Of a DNA stretch of 64,000 bases, positions 1 to 9,573 are shown in pieces. Below the pieces are notes generated by a model that was not told where the DNA came from, ran no database searches, and was given only the letters and a program-made list of their open reading frames with translations. Every line of letters starts with the position of its first letter. Position 1 is the first letter of the stretch. Source of the stretch: Marsupella aquatica (Eukaryota; Marchantiophyta); the NCBI GenBank assembly GCA_973895155.1, contig OZ316898.1:20150001-20214000 (forward strand). The letters are read 5' to 3'. Position numbers and translations under genes: made by a program.

Positions 1-11
1 CTCCCCTTTGG
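1..11 (-). other. Polypurine tract of the Ale-type element
   Basis: The plus strand begins with a pyrimidine run whose complement reads CCAAAGGGGAG. This is the expected primer for plus-strand DNA synthesis, located directly upstream of a 3' LTR. It is about 290 bp past the RNase H stop, a normal 3' untranslated length. The LTR itself would start just outside the window, so the call rests on position and composition. Confidence 0.5.
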
Positions 12-299
12 ATATATAGTGACAACTATATAGACAACATAGACTATACCTATTATATCATGTTGATAGAAAATACATGATATAAGTACAAGCGAGGTAG
101 ACTGCCTCGTTAAAAAACCTTTATCAACTCTAGCTTAGTAAAAACTCTACTAGTGTAGCAGAAAAAAATATGAGTGCTAAAAGAAAAAGAGTGCAGCCTA
201 ACTGTCCTCGTCGTAATAAATGTCAATATTAAGTAAAGTTAGATATTATGGTAAATCTAGCTTTAATATCTGTTTCAATAGTAGGTCGTCAGCATCATG

Positions 300-719
300 T
301 CAAGCATCATGTGGAGCAGCGGTCTCCACGGTCATCATGCGTCGCACGCTCCGCAGTCCAATCGCCTGGCAGTGTCGGTGATGAACTGATGGCGATAGTG
401 ATTTGGTGAAGAGATCCGCACAGTTGTCTGCACTTGAAATCTGCAAAATGTTGATCTCTTTTCCATGTAATTCGGGGGTGTAGAAAAACTTTGGAGCTAT
501 ATGCTTCATGCGATCGCCTTTGATGAATCCTTTTGTGATTTGCTGTATACATGCTGCGTTATCCTCAAAAATGTTAGTAGGCTTCGTTAGTGGTGGTAGG
601 CCGCATTTGGTGTTGATGTGGTTTATAAACGATCGTAACCAAACGGTTTCACGACTAGCCTCATGTAGAGCTAAGATTTCTGAGTGATTCGATGAGGTTG
701 CTGTTAGGGTCTGTTTCAC
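300..719 (-). pseudogene. Ale-type copia RNase H remnant
   Basis: This 139-residue frame is the C-terminal part of the copia RNase H. It contains SSNHSEILALHEASRETVWL, the EDNAACIQQ segment with the catalytic acidic residue, and the lineage-typical DRMKHIAPKFFYTPEL. It ends in a natural stop after the usual ADLFTKSL tail. The upstream RNase H half is in another frame, where pieces around 720-905 read as copia sequence interrupted by stops. It is non-functional without the rest of the polyprotein. Confidence 0.8.
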
Positions 720-905
720 GCTTTTCCAAGAAAAAGCGGTACCCCCTATGGTAAAAACATATCCGGTTTGGGATTTTGCAGTGTCAGTGTCGGAAAGATA
801 TCCGGCATCCGCGTATCCTATGAGTTCGTGGTTTGCACCGAATGGGTAAAATAAACCGGTATCGGTGGTGCCACGCAGATACCTAAATACGTGCTTAACT
901 CCGTT

Positions 906-2493
906 TCAGTGTCTGGCTGTGGGAGTTGCACTATGTCTGGCTAGTAAGTTAACTGCAAATGCAATGTATGGTCGTGTCTGATTTGCTAGATACATTAATG
1001 CTCCTATCGCAGAAAGATACGAAGTTTCTGGTCCTAATAGTGTTTCATGTTCTTTGCGTTTGCGAAAAATATCAGTTTTGTTTTCTAATGAACGTACAAC
1101 CATTGGTGACGTCAATGGGTGTGCTAGGTTCATATTGAACTGTTTTAGGATCTTTTCAGTTTGTGTTGTCTAATGGAGCATCATGCTAGTGGGTAAGATC
1201 TCCAGTTGTAAGCCTAAGCAAAAGTTTGTATGTCCAAGGTCTTTCTCAAATGTTGATTTAAGACTGGTAATAGTATCTTCTATAAGTTGGGGTGTCCCAA
1301 ATATATTTAAGTCATCAACATAAATAGAAACGATGACATATTCGTCATCCACATGTTTAATAAATAAACATGGTGTAATGGCATCATGGGAAAAACCCAT
1401 GACAATCATTTCATCAGTAAATCTTTGATACCATACTCTGCCACTTTGTTTAAGGGCCATATAATGCCTTCAACACGCAGATAGCTAATCCGCGGCGAGT
1501 ATTCCGTACGGTTGACACAGCGGTGTCATTATTATGGGTTACATGTGTAGATGACACATGAGGTGTAACTTGAGATAATTGTGTTATAATCTTATGTAAA
1601 TATGGAATATGCGATTTAGCGCCTTGAGCTAAAGCTCGGCGTCGTTGCTCCAACTCGGGAGGTGATCGCATGTATAGACAAGTGTCTAAAGTTCCATATA
1701 GGTATGCCATTGCAACATCCAGTTGTCGCATTTGTAGTTTATGGAAAATGGCAAATCCGATAAGGTATCAAGATGTTGTGCTATCCAAAATCGGTGAGTA
1801 AGTTTCATCGTAATGAATTCCCGGTTGTTGTGTAAATCCTTTCCCTACCAGACGTGCTTTATAGCGTACAATTTGGCCTTTATCATTTCTTTTGCGGACA
1901 AATGTCCACTTGTAGCCAATTAGGTATACGTCTTGCGGTGTTGGCTTGACTGGGCCAAAAGTGTGTCTGCTGAGTAGGAAATCTAATTCTCCATTTATAG
2001 CTTTTTGCCATTCAGGCCAATCTGGTCTGTTTTGGCATTCTAAGATGGATATTGGTTCGGGTATATCTTCAGTGATATGTGTTGCCACCATTAATGTAAA
2101 AGCATCATCTATTGAAGTAGTATTTCTATCCCACATCGTACCGGTGTATGCGTAGTGGATAGAAATCTCTTCATGAGTTGTGGATTCGGTATGATCGACA
2201 TTAGGTGAAGGTGGTATAGATGAACCACGCCTTCTTGGTTGTTTATCCTTTGATCCCAAGGGTCTGCCACGTTTGGTACGAGGCTGGGATGTATTTGCTG
2301 GCTCACTTGATAATTCGATGCGAGCAGATGCTCTCGCAGCTGGAATATGTGAGCGGCTAACTTGTGATGTATCGACGAAAGCGTCAGGAAGTTCTTCCAC
2401 AATCTTGTGGAGTTGTAAAATTCTTTGAACTTCTTTCTCCCCTTGATTGGTTCGAAGGTCTTGCCAAAATGGCGAATGTCTTTCCCACTCCAA
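906..2493 (-). pseudogene. Ale-type copia reverse transcriptase, broken into four frames
   Basis: Four minus-strand frames cover the reverse transcriptase in order. 1768-2493 carries the linker and RT start (GYKWTFVRKRN, YKARLVGKGFTQQPGIHYDETYSP). 1450-1731 carries MRQLDVAMAYLYGTLD. 1170-1460 carries MALKQSGRVWYQRF and the catalytic YVDDLNIFG. 906-1133 carries the SAIGALMYLANQTRPYIAFAVNLLARHS region that leads to RNase H. The breaks between them are stops and small indels. The catalytic YVDD motif survives, but no continuous enzyme can be translated. Confidence 0.85.
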
Positions 2494-2519
2494 AGGTGGT
2501 TGTGGGTGTTTAGGGGTTA

Positions 2520-3394
2520 TTAATGATGGATAAACGTGTCATCAAAATGGCAATCTAGGAATCTAGATTTAAAAATGTCGCCAGTTGTTGGCTCCATATA
2601 TCGGATTATGGATGGAGAGTCGAATCCGATGTATATCCCCAACCGTCGTTGGGGTCCCATCTTGGTTCGTTTGGGTGGAGTAATGGGGACCATTACTTGA
2701 CATCCAAATGAATGAAGGTGGGATAAGTCAGGTTTTATACCATTAGCAATTTGGTATGGGCTATAGGTATTAAAAGCCGATGGGCGGTATTGAATTAATG
2801 CATTAGCCTGTAGTATGGCATGTCCCCATGCTGAGACGGGGAGTTTTGACTGCATTAGTAATGGGCGTGCAGTTAACTGAAGGCGTTTAATGACCGCTTC
2901 AGCTAATCCGTTCTGAAAGTGCACGTGGGGTATAGGGTATTGTACGTCAATGCCAAGTGATGTACAAAAGTCGTCAAATGTTTCTGATGTGAATTCCCCT
3001 GCATTGTCCACCTTTAGTGTCTTTATGGGGTGATCTGGGAATTGTGCCTTCACGCGCAGGATTTGCGCCAAGATACGAGGCATAACCATGTTCCTCGTTG
3101 AAAGCAGTGTCACATTTGACCATTTAGTTGATGCGTCGATTAATACCATAAAATAGCGGAAAGGTCCGCTTGGGGGGTTAATTGGCCCGCAAACATCTGC
3201 ATGGATGATTTCCAAGAATTGGGTATTTTAGTTGGCAATTTTGATGCCGTGGGCCATGTTATTAATTTGCCGCGTGAGCATGCAGTGCATGGGGTGCTCG
3301 CTGGAATGTGGCGTGTATTGATTGGAATGCCTCTTGAATTCTTAATGATTTTGGTTAGCATTGATTGGCCGGGTGGCCGAGGCGTGCATGCCAA
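2520..3394 (-). pseudogene. Ale-type copia integrase, frame-broken
   Basis: The main frame (2520-3215, 231 residues) contains the integrase core with first acidic residue in ADVCGP, second in KVDNAGEF and the glutamate in NGLAEAVIKRLQ, followed by the copia C-terminal region (LHSFGCQVMVPITPPKRTK). The second half of the HHCC zinc finger (CTACSRGK) is found in an overlapping frame at 3140-3394. The first half (HARLGHP) ends the frame of the protease segment. At least two frameshifts therefore cut the integrase. Confidence 0.85.
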
Positions 3395-3846
3395 AGCGCA
3401 TGCAATTCACTTGTGTTGGCATTGTTATGCAGGCATTCAATATGAGTTACATAAAACCCGCAGGGGTACGAGAAAAATGTTTCTTTAATGATTTTCCCCG
3501 TAGGGGTATTTTCAACCAAGTGTATCACTTCCTGGTCTCTTGTATCGCCCGTCTGGACATGTAATCCATTTGCTCGTATATCTCTAAAACTGAGGAGATT
3601 ACGGGTTGCGTTTGGGGCGAAAATGGCAGATTCTATGTGAATCGCTGTACCCTGTGGTAGTCTAATGGAAGCTGGGCTGAAGCCTTCTTCTATTTGGCTA
3701 GGGCCATTTATAGTGGTCAGGGATCTACGTGAGGATGGAATCTTGTGGAAAAGGTGCCTATCCCTGAGGATAGTATGTGTGGTCGCACTATCGATAATAC
3801 ATGTGCTTGGACTATTTAAATCTGGTGTAGTGGAGCTACTTGCCAC
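3355..3846 (-). pseudogene. Ale-type copia protease and pre-integrase region
   Basis: This 163-residue frame starts inside the protease and includes the active-site motif IIDSATTHTILRD. The form D-S-A-T-T-H is usual for this lineage, where other copia proteases have D-S/T-G. It is followed by the GAG-pre-integrase segment and LWHARLGHP, the start of the integrase zinc finger. The frame then runs into a stop, so it is separated from the integrase core. Confidence 0.8.
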
Positions 3847-3861
3847 TAAGTGTGCCTCGGG

Positions 3862-4980
3862 TTAGGCGGGTGGGTCTGAAAAGTCTTGGAATGGGTCACT
3901 AGACTCCATGAACGCCCCGTGGGTTTCACGGGGTGGTGGCCTAGAGGTTTGTCCATCCTGGATGGACCGTTGGTATAGATCTCTAAGGTGTTGCGGGATT
4001 CTACAGTTTCTCGCTAGGTGGTTTGTCATGCCACATTCATGGCATTTCGGTCGTTCCCGTTGTTGTTGGGATTGTGACCAATCGTTTCTACGGTTGTTGT
4101 TATATGTTCTACCACCGCTGCGTCCTCCGCGTCCGTCACGTCCGCCATGTCTGCCACGTCCTCCTCGTCCTCCTCGTCCTCCACATCCTTCTCGTCCACC
4201 ACATCCTCTAAAGGTTCGTTGGGAGTTATATTGTGGACGTTGGTTATAGAAACTCCCCCTGTTGTGGGTGTTTCTCTGGTTGCTATTCTTAGTGCGTTTA
4301 ATGCCTTGCCTCGATGTGGAGGGTTCATCATTTTCTATGTTATGGGTTTCATTCTGTTGTCCTGAGGGCATTGTGCCCGCAGGTCATTTTCTAGAGTTTA
4401 CGAAAAGAAGTTCTTGGTTTCTTTCGGTGACTAGGAGTTGGGCTATGAGCTCGGAGTATTGCCCGAACTTCATGTTTTGATACTGTGTTGATAGCCACAC
4501 ATTCGATGAATGAAATGTCGACAAGGTCTTCTCTAGCAGATCCTTGTCTGTGACCGGCTCGCCACATAGTGCGAGGGTTGATGTTATTCTAAAGAGTTCG
4601 CTATTGTAGGCTGAAATAGAGGTAAAGTCTTGGACTCACAGGTTTAGCCAGTCTTGCCTGGCTTTAGGTAGTTCAACCAATTTTTGGTGGTCGAATCGGG
4701 TTTGGAGCGCTGTCCAAAGTTCACGAGGGGTTGAGAGGTGCATGTATTGTCTTTGTAGGAATCTATGGATATGGCGTCTAAGGAATACAAGGGCCTTAGA
4801 TTCGTTGGCTTTAGTTAACGGGTCTGGTTGGGGTTTGCCAGCTAGTATAGGTTGAGCCATCCCTATAGTTGGGAGTAGGGTTAGCGAGGTAAGGTTCTCT
4901 CTGAGGTTCATCGACCATTCCAGGTAGTTGCTATCATCGATGTCTAGGGCTGGAAATGTTAATTTCTCTAGGTTGGTCAT
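3862..4980 (-). pseudogene. Ale-type copia gag, broken between N-terminal and nucleocapsid parts
   Basis: The N-terminal frame (4636-4980) starts at an ATG with LEKLTFPALDIDDSNYLEW, the conserved gag start of this lineage. The C-terminal frame (3862-4371) has a glycine/arginine-rich stretch (GRGGRGGRGRHGGRDGRGG) followed by a CCHC zinc knuckle, CHECGMTNHLARNC, which binds RNA. The 4372-4635 interval holds gag-like codons with at least one stop (4637-4639 on the plus strand) between the two parts. Confidence 0.8.
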
Positions 4981-5399
4981 TGTGGTGATGGCTTGATTCC
5001 TTTTAATGGTAGTTGAGGCTTATATACTAGTAAGTATAGTAGGAAACGACAAAGCACATTTCTGCGGCATGCAAAGTGGGGTTGGGTGGAGAGAGCATGC
5101 AAATCCGGAATTCAATTTTAGGGTTTGCACTTAGGATTTAGGTTTTCCTTGCTATTTGGTTAACTGCAAATTTTCCTTTGTATTTGCTTTTTCCTTTGTT
5201 AAACTGTGCAGTAATGGAATTGTGCAGTTTGTGCAGTTATGGGTGGTAACATACTCGTGCCTTGGTTAAGTGCACATGCAGCTTTGTAAAGTAAATTTTT
5301 CTTGGTTACAGTGTGCAGTTATGCGGATGTGCGCTTAGGTTTTGCAGTTATGGTTAAGTGCAACTTTTCCTTTGTAACTGGAATCTCTTTGACGGAGTT

Positions 5400-6106
5400 T
5401 GTACTTAAGGAGGGTTTTGCGGTTATGGAGCGTGCACTTAGCGGTTTGAGTTTTCTTCGACGTTTTGTCGATGTATCCGGCAGCGATGTTGTGCTTTCTC
5501 CCGAGCTTGGCCTGCTCGTGCGCTTCTGCTGCTATCTTCACGTCCTCCGATTCAAATTCTTCTCTCGCTTTCCTTATGCTGCTTTCAATTTCGCCTTCTT
5601 CTCTTATCTCTTTATATCAGCTGCTTCAATGTCGGGGCTCTCATTCTTATGGTGTCCCTTTTGAATTCCTTCAACGAGTTGTGACAGCATCGGCTGTCTT
5701 CGGCTTCAGGTTTCTACTCGCTCTGGGTTTTGCCTGCTTCTCTGCATAAAAGAAATCTAATCTCAAGTGAATTCTGCGAGCGTTTCTTCTTCTACGGCCT
5801 CAAGACCTCCTGGCGCTCTTCCTGCTAGATCATCTGCACATTTTTCAGGTTTCTGCCGAGCTCGTGCGCCTCGTCATCGTGGTGTCCTTAGCCGATCCTG
5901 TTCAATTTTGGGGTCTCCTCAATTTTCGAAAGTTCTTATGGCCTCCTCATTGTCTTTTCTTCCCTCTGTCCTTATCTTCTCTTTTGCTATTCAATTTTCC
6001 TCTCAATCTCCTTAGCCCTTGCTCAAGTAAAAATGAGACGTGCATACTCCAGTGCCGATCACGCTGTATCCAATTCGGCATTTAAAACAAATTCACAATC
6101 TTCCAT
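5400..6106 (-). pseudogene. Decayed coding-like segment in the leader of the Ale-type element
   Basis: Between the primer site and gag there is a leader of about 1.2 kb. On the minus strand it starts about 45 nt after the primer site with an ATG in good context at 6106 (MEDCEFVLNAELDTA), then a stop. Further on there are charged, helix-like stretches with the look of real coding sequence, such as EEFESEDVKIAAEAHEQAK near 5550-5480 and LSQLVEGIQKGHHKNESPD near 5680-5630, in shifting frames. I do not recognise the protein. It could be an extra leader ORF, a captured host fragment or a chance frame. Confidence 0.35.
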
Positions 6107-6148
6107 GGTCTGTTCTCTCCTTTCTTCTTGGCTCCGCTGGTAAGTCCT

Positions 6149-6161
6149 CATGCTGATAACG
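6149..6161 (-). other. Primer binding site of the Ale-type element
   Basis: Directly after the LTR end the minus strand reads CGTTATCAGCATGAGG. TTATCAGCA-type sites follow the 5' LTR in Retrofit/Ale-type elements and pair with an internal or 3' part of an initiator tRNA. The position next to a TG..CA LTR supports the call. Confidence 0.45.
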
Positions 6162-6270
6162 TGTGATAATGGAATGAGAATGAATAGGTGAATAGCCATG
6201 AGTGGTGGTACATATAGTCATGTCTGGTGACCGGCTGGTCCGGTCATCCGGCTAGAGGTAGAGTCTAACA
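6162..6270 (-). repeat. Short 5' LTR of the Ale-type element (about 109 bp)
   Basis: On the minus strand this segment starts TGTTAGACTCTACC and ends CCATTATCACA, giving the TG..CA ends of an LTR. It directly abuts the primer site. The partner LTR is outside the window, so the boundaries rest on the termini alone. The length is short for a plant copia LTR, although short LTRs are known in the Ale lineage. Confidence 0.5.
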
Positions 6271-6873
6271 ATTTTAAATTTCTTTTGCTTTTTGCTGCCT
6301 TTTTTTTGAGACTCCGGATGGCTAGTGATGGTTGGATATAGAAAAACTAGGGGTCATGTGAGGAGAATTTTTGGGCATGCAAGATTTTTTTTTAACTGTT
6401 TCCTCGCACTCCACAATGACCCCCATTATTGTAAGGATGCAGTTCTCCTGTGTTTATTTTATCTCTATGGTGCACTGTGAGTTGCTTGAATTGTTTGGAG
6501 TGATGCCAACTTTTGCATTTTGGGTTCCAAGTGCCTAAAAGACCCCCTCACCCAGTATGCATCCCTCGTACACCGCACCCAATTCAATGTAGTCAGACAT
6601 GATATCAATTTAGAGCCAAGTAGCCTGATGACCTGTTCCTTGTAAATACAGGTGACAGGAAAATAGAACCCCACATAGAAAGATTCCTTACTATTTCCTG
6701 TACTTTGTTTTGTTTTGGTTTGTTTTTGAATGAAAGGACAGGAGAAACTTTACTCCAAAAGACAAAACAACAATAACCGTCTAGGAGAAGGAGGCAGGAG
6801 GAAAAAAACAATCAAGGGGGCTGATAGAAGGAGCTCACCCAGGGAAGAGAGAAAAGTCACCCTCAACCAGTCC
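6271..6873. other. Intergenic stretch, no gene seen
   Basis: The DNA is AT-rich with homopolymer runs. No reading frame resembles a known family and I see no terminal repeats. Confidence 0.5.
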
Positions 6874-7462
6874 GCTATATGGTGAATCCACCTTTCAGAT
6901 TTTGTCTCATTCATAGTTGTGTCAAGTATTTTGATTTTAATGTGACTTAACAAGGTGAATCATTTGTATTAATTTGATTTAGAATTAACTTTTGGACCCC
7001 TCTTAATTTTAGTGAACTTAGAATATTCACCTTATAGGCCAAATACATTCAAAATATTCATGAAGGAGTGATTGAAAAAGAAAGATTAAACATTATGAGA
7101 GGAATACTTAGTGAATTTATTTTTTTACATAAGAGTGAGAAAAATGAGTTTGAACAATGTGCACATGTGATGTACTAAATTGTATTCATGATTTATTTTT
7201 CAAAATTTATAGTTTTAATTAAGTTGAATGTCATTAACTAGAAGCAAGTGAAATATGTGCACACCTCTTTAATATCTTTGTACTTTATTTGTCATAATGT
7301 GATTTTAAGTGCATATATATATTTATGGTTTTGTGTGTTATGTATTCATTTTAATTAACAAATATTAATTTCTTGACATAAATTTTACATGTACATCTAT
7401 TTTTATCATAAAATAAATGAATTACATATCATTACAAGACCAAAAAAATGAAATGTTCCAAG
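6874..7462 (+). repeat. Left arm of a 0.57-kb diverged inverted repeat
   Basis: Starting at GCTATATGGTGAATCCA, this AT-rich segment matches the reverse complement of 15836-16395 along its whole length. Shared blocks include TTTAATGTG, GAGTTTGAACAATGTGCACAT, TTTATGGTTTTGTGT and TTTATCATAAAAT. Identity looks like roughly 70-75% by eye. The arms may be the terminal repeats of one older element or two copies of a dispersed repeat in opposite orientation. Confidence 0.7.
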
Positions 7463-7587
7463 ATGAAATATTAGAAAGAGGCGGATCAGTGTGGGAAAGA
7501 ACACCTAGAACCAAAAAAGCTAAAGAGCTATTGTACTTCTTTGCAATTATATTCTTAGAGACTAGCTCAATACCTGTGCGTTGCACA

Positions 7588-8170
7588 AAAGATGGTGTGT
7601 CGGCCAAGCTGTGGTTGAGAAAAAAAAATTCATGTCGGCCAAGAGGTTGTAGAGAAAAAAAGATGTTGCATCGGCCAAGAGGTCGTTGAGAAAAAAGATG
7701 TCGTGTCGGCCAAGATATTATTGAGAAAAAAGATGTTGTGTTGGTCAAGAAGTTGTTGAGACAAAGGATGTCGTGTTAGCTAAGAAGTCATTGAGAAAAA
7801 AATTGTCATTTTGGGCCAAGAAGTTGTTGAGACAAAGGATGTCGTGTAGTCTAAGAAGTCGTTGAGAAAAAAAATGTCGTGTCGGTAAAGATGTTGTTGA
7901 GGAAAAACACCTGTGCGTTGCACCGGGCGTTGCACAAAAGATGTCATTAAGAAAAAAAATGTTGTGTCACCCAAGATGTTCTTATGTGAAAGATGTCATG
8001 AAATAAAAAGATGTCATTAAGAAAAAAGAAGTCATTTTGCCAAATACGCCATTATGTGAAAGATGTCATTAAAAAAAATGTGTCATTTTGCCAAAGATAT
8101 TGTGAAGTAAAAGATGCTATAAGTGTCGTTTCACCCTGGAAGTTGTTGTTATATGAAAGATGTTGTGAAC
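7588..8170 (+). repeat. Minisatellite with ~35-bp units
   Basis: About nine units of 34-37 bp run from 7588 to about 7910, with a core of the form GTCGTGTCGGCCAAGAAGT then TGTTGAGAAAAA. Shorter degenerate units (AAAGATGTCATTAAGAAAAA) continue to about 8170. The motif CCTGTGCGTTGCAC flanks the block at about 7574 and 7909. Reading frames through it (for example 7417-7689) are products of the repeat and not genes. Confidence 0.75.
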
Positions 8171-8934
8171 TAAAAATTCAAGGAGGGAAGGAGCGAGTCG
8201 ACCAAGAGTCAGGGTTGTTGCGGCTTGATCCCGGGCTCAATGCTATCGTCAAGGCCAACATCCAAGGGGTGGCATGGTGTTTTTGGTCCTATTCCTTTGT
8301 CTCTGTAATAGTCAAACTATTTTGTTTTGTTTTTTACACACAATGTCCCTGCATTTGAATGACAACCACTCTATAAATTGGTGCCTATTTGAATGACGAC
8401 CACTCTATACTGGGCGAGGGGCTGCCCTATATTGCGAGTGTGCCCCTCAACGCCCGTGCCATGCGCTTCACTCTGTCTTTGAGTCTTATTGCTTTTGTTT
8501 TTTGGCATTGAAAATGACAGTGCAAGTGAGTGTAAAAATCACCACAAATATTGGGAGAAAAGTTTTTAATTGATTAGTGTATGAAATTCCTCTATTGACT
8601 AAAATACTGTTACTAATTAAACTTTTCTTACCAGTATTACACAAAACTAACAAAAATATATTCCATCACAATATTAAAAATATATAATACTTATTTGCAT
8701 GTATAATACTTCCTTGCATGTATCATGTAGAGGATCCTCCTTGATCCTAGTGCATTGTTAAAGTTTTGCACTTGTTTTAGTTGGTGTCTAGTGTGATTAT
8801 TTGTTGCAACAATGATGCAACTTTTTGTGAGCAACACTAAACTTAAGTCACACTTTGGCTTTATTATTTATCTTTGACAATTTTTGTACCCTGCATATTT
8901 GAATGACGACCACTTCATTTTTTGGCGCAACCTT
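8171..8934. other. Intergenic stretch with a repeated short motif
   Basis: No gene is visible. The motif TTTGAATGACGACCACT occurs at about 8355, 8389 and 8899, so this may be the remains of a small repeated element. The distal end was the target of the Tork-type insertion. Confidence 0.45.
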
Positions 8935-8939
8935 GTATT
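8935..8939 (+). other. Target-site duplication GTATT (left)
   Basis: The five bases before the left LTR are GTATT. The same five bases follow the right LTR at 15462-15466. This 5-bp duplication proves that 8940-15461 was inserted as a unit. Confidence 0.9.
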
Positions 8940-9382
8940 TGTTGAGCATAGACGACGATCGCAACGGCAAGCCCATGAACCATCCAACGCACAATAGTCG
9001 ACACAAGAGATACGTGGTTCACCTCCTTGAGGCTACGTCCACGGGAACACACAAGAGAGCTTTACTGAACTCTAAGCCCGTCGGCTATACCGAGTCTCCA
9101 CAGTGTAAGCTCTCCCTATCTCTCAAGTGGCTCCATAACAATGAGCCTTGGTTCTACCTCTCCAAGCACACATGCCTCTTATGATATAGTGTGCAACTTA
9201 GTTGTACCTAACCACATAGTTGTACCTAACCACATAGTTGTACCTAATCACGTAGTTGTACCTAACCACATAGTTGTACCTAATCACGTAGTTGTACCTA
9301 ATCACGTAGTTGTACCTAACCATGTAGTTGTACCTAACCACGTAGTTGTACCTAACCTAGACGTAAGAGTAAATACCCAACA
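8940..9382 (-). repeat. 3' LTR of the Tork-type element (443 bp)
   Basis: The segment runs from TGTTGAGCATAGACG to AAATACCCAACA on the plus strand and repeats at 15037-15461. It is 18 bp longer than the other LTR, exactly one unit of its internal array. Confidence 0.95.
9200..9361 (+). repeat. Array of nine 18-bp repeats in the 3' LTR
   Basis: Nine units of the form AGTTGTACCTAAYCACRT run without spacers, the last one degenerate. On the element's own strand this lies in the LTR portion that would hold promoter and enhancer signals. Repeated short motifs in copia U3 regions can act as enhancers, but that role is inference here. Confidence 0.95.
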
Positions 9383-9393
9383 ATCTTCCCCTT
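9383..9393 (-). other. Polypurine tract of the Tork-type element
   Basis: The minus strand reads AAGGGGAAGAT directly before the TGTTGGG start of the 3' LTR. This is the standard position and composition of the plus-strand primer. Confidence 0.85.
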
Positions 9394-9573
9394 GACTCTG
9401 GTCTAGGGAAGAGTAATACTGCCAATGTATATGATCCCTCAGCGGGAAGTTCTGGACAAAAACCAAACCGGTTTCCCTCTCTAACTAGAGCAAACCAGAA
9501 CTAAGCCGTAGCCTAATACATAGGAATGAGGAAGAGCATATATCAGTAATTACAATGAATATTTAAGAAAACT

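Larger units (their letters stand above)
1..6270 (-). mobile_element. Decayed Ale/Retrofit-type Ty1/copia LTR retrotransposon, 3' LTR cut off by window edge
   Basis: On the minus strand, reading from high to low coordinates, I see a short LTR (6162-6270), a tRNA-type primer site, a long leader, gag (4980 to 3862), protease, integrase, reverse transcriptase and RNase H (ending at 300). A polypurine tract sits at the very start of the window. The order protease-integrase-RT-RNase H defines Ty1/copia. The gag start (ALDIDDSNYLEWSMNL), the protease motif DSATTH and the RNase H signature DRMKHIAPKFF are typical of the Ale/Retrofit lineage. The reading frame is broken by several stops and frameshifts, so the copy cannot make its own proteins. 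The 3' LTR should lie just left of base 1, so age cannot be estimated here. Confidence 0.85.

Noticed and set aside
3908-4249. Plus-strand frames rich in proline and serine
   Set aside because: They are the reverse of the Gly/Arg-rich gag region on the minus strand.
7417-8358. Frames across the 7.4-8.4 kb repeat
   Set aside because: Their sequence is dictated by the minisatellite and changes frame with unit length.
9200-9361. CRISPR-like regular short repeats
   Set aside because: Units are contiguous 18-mers with no spacers, inside a retrotransposon LTR of a plant genome.
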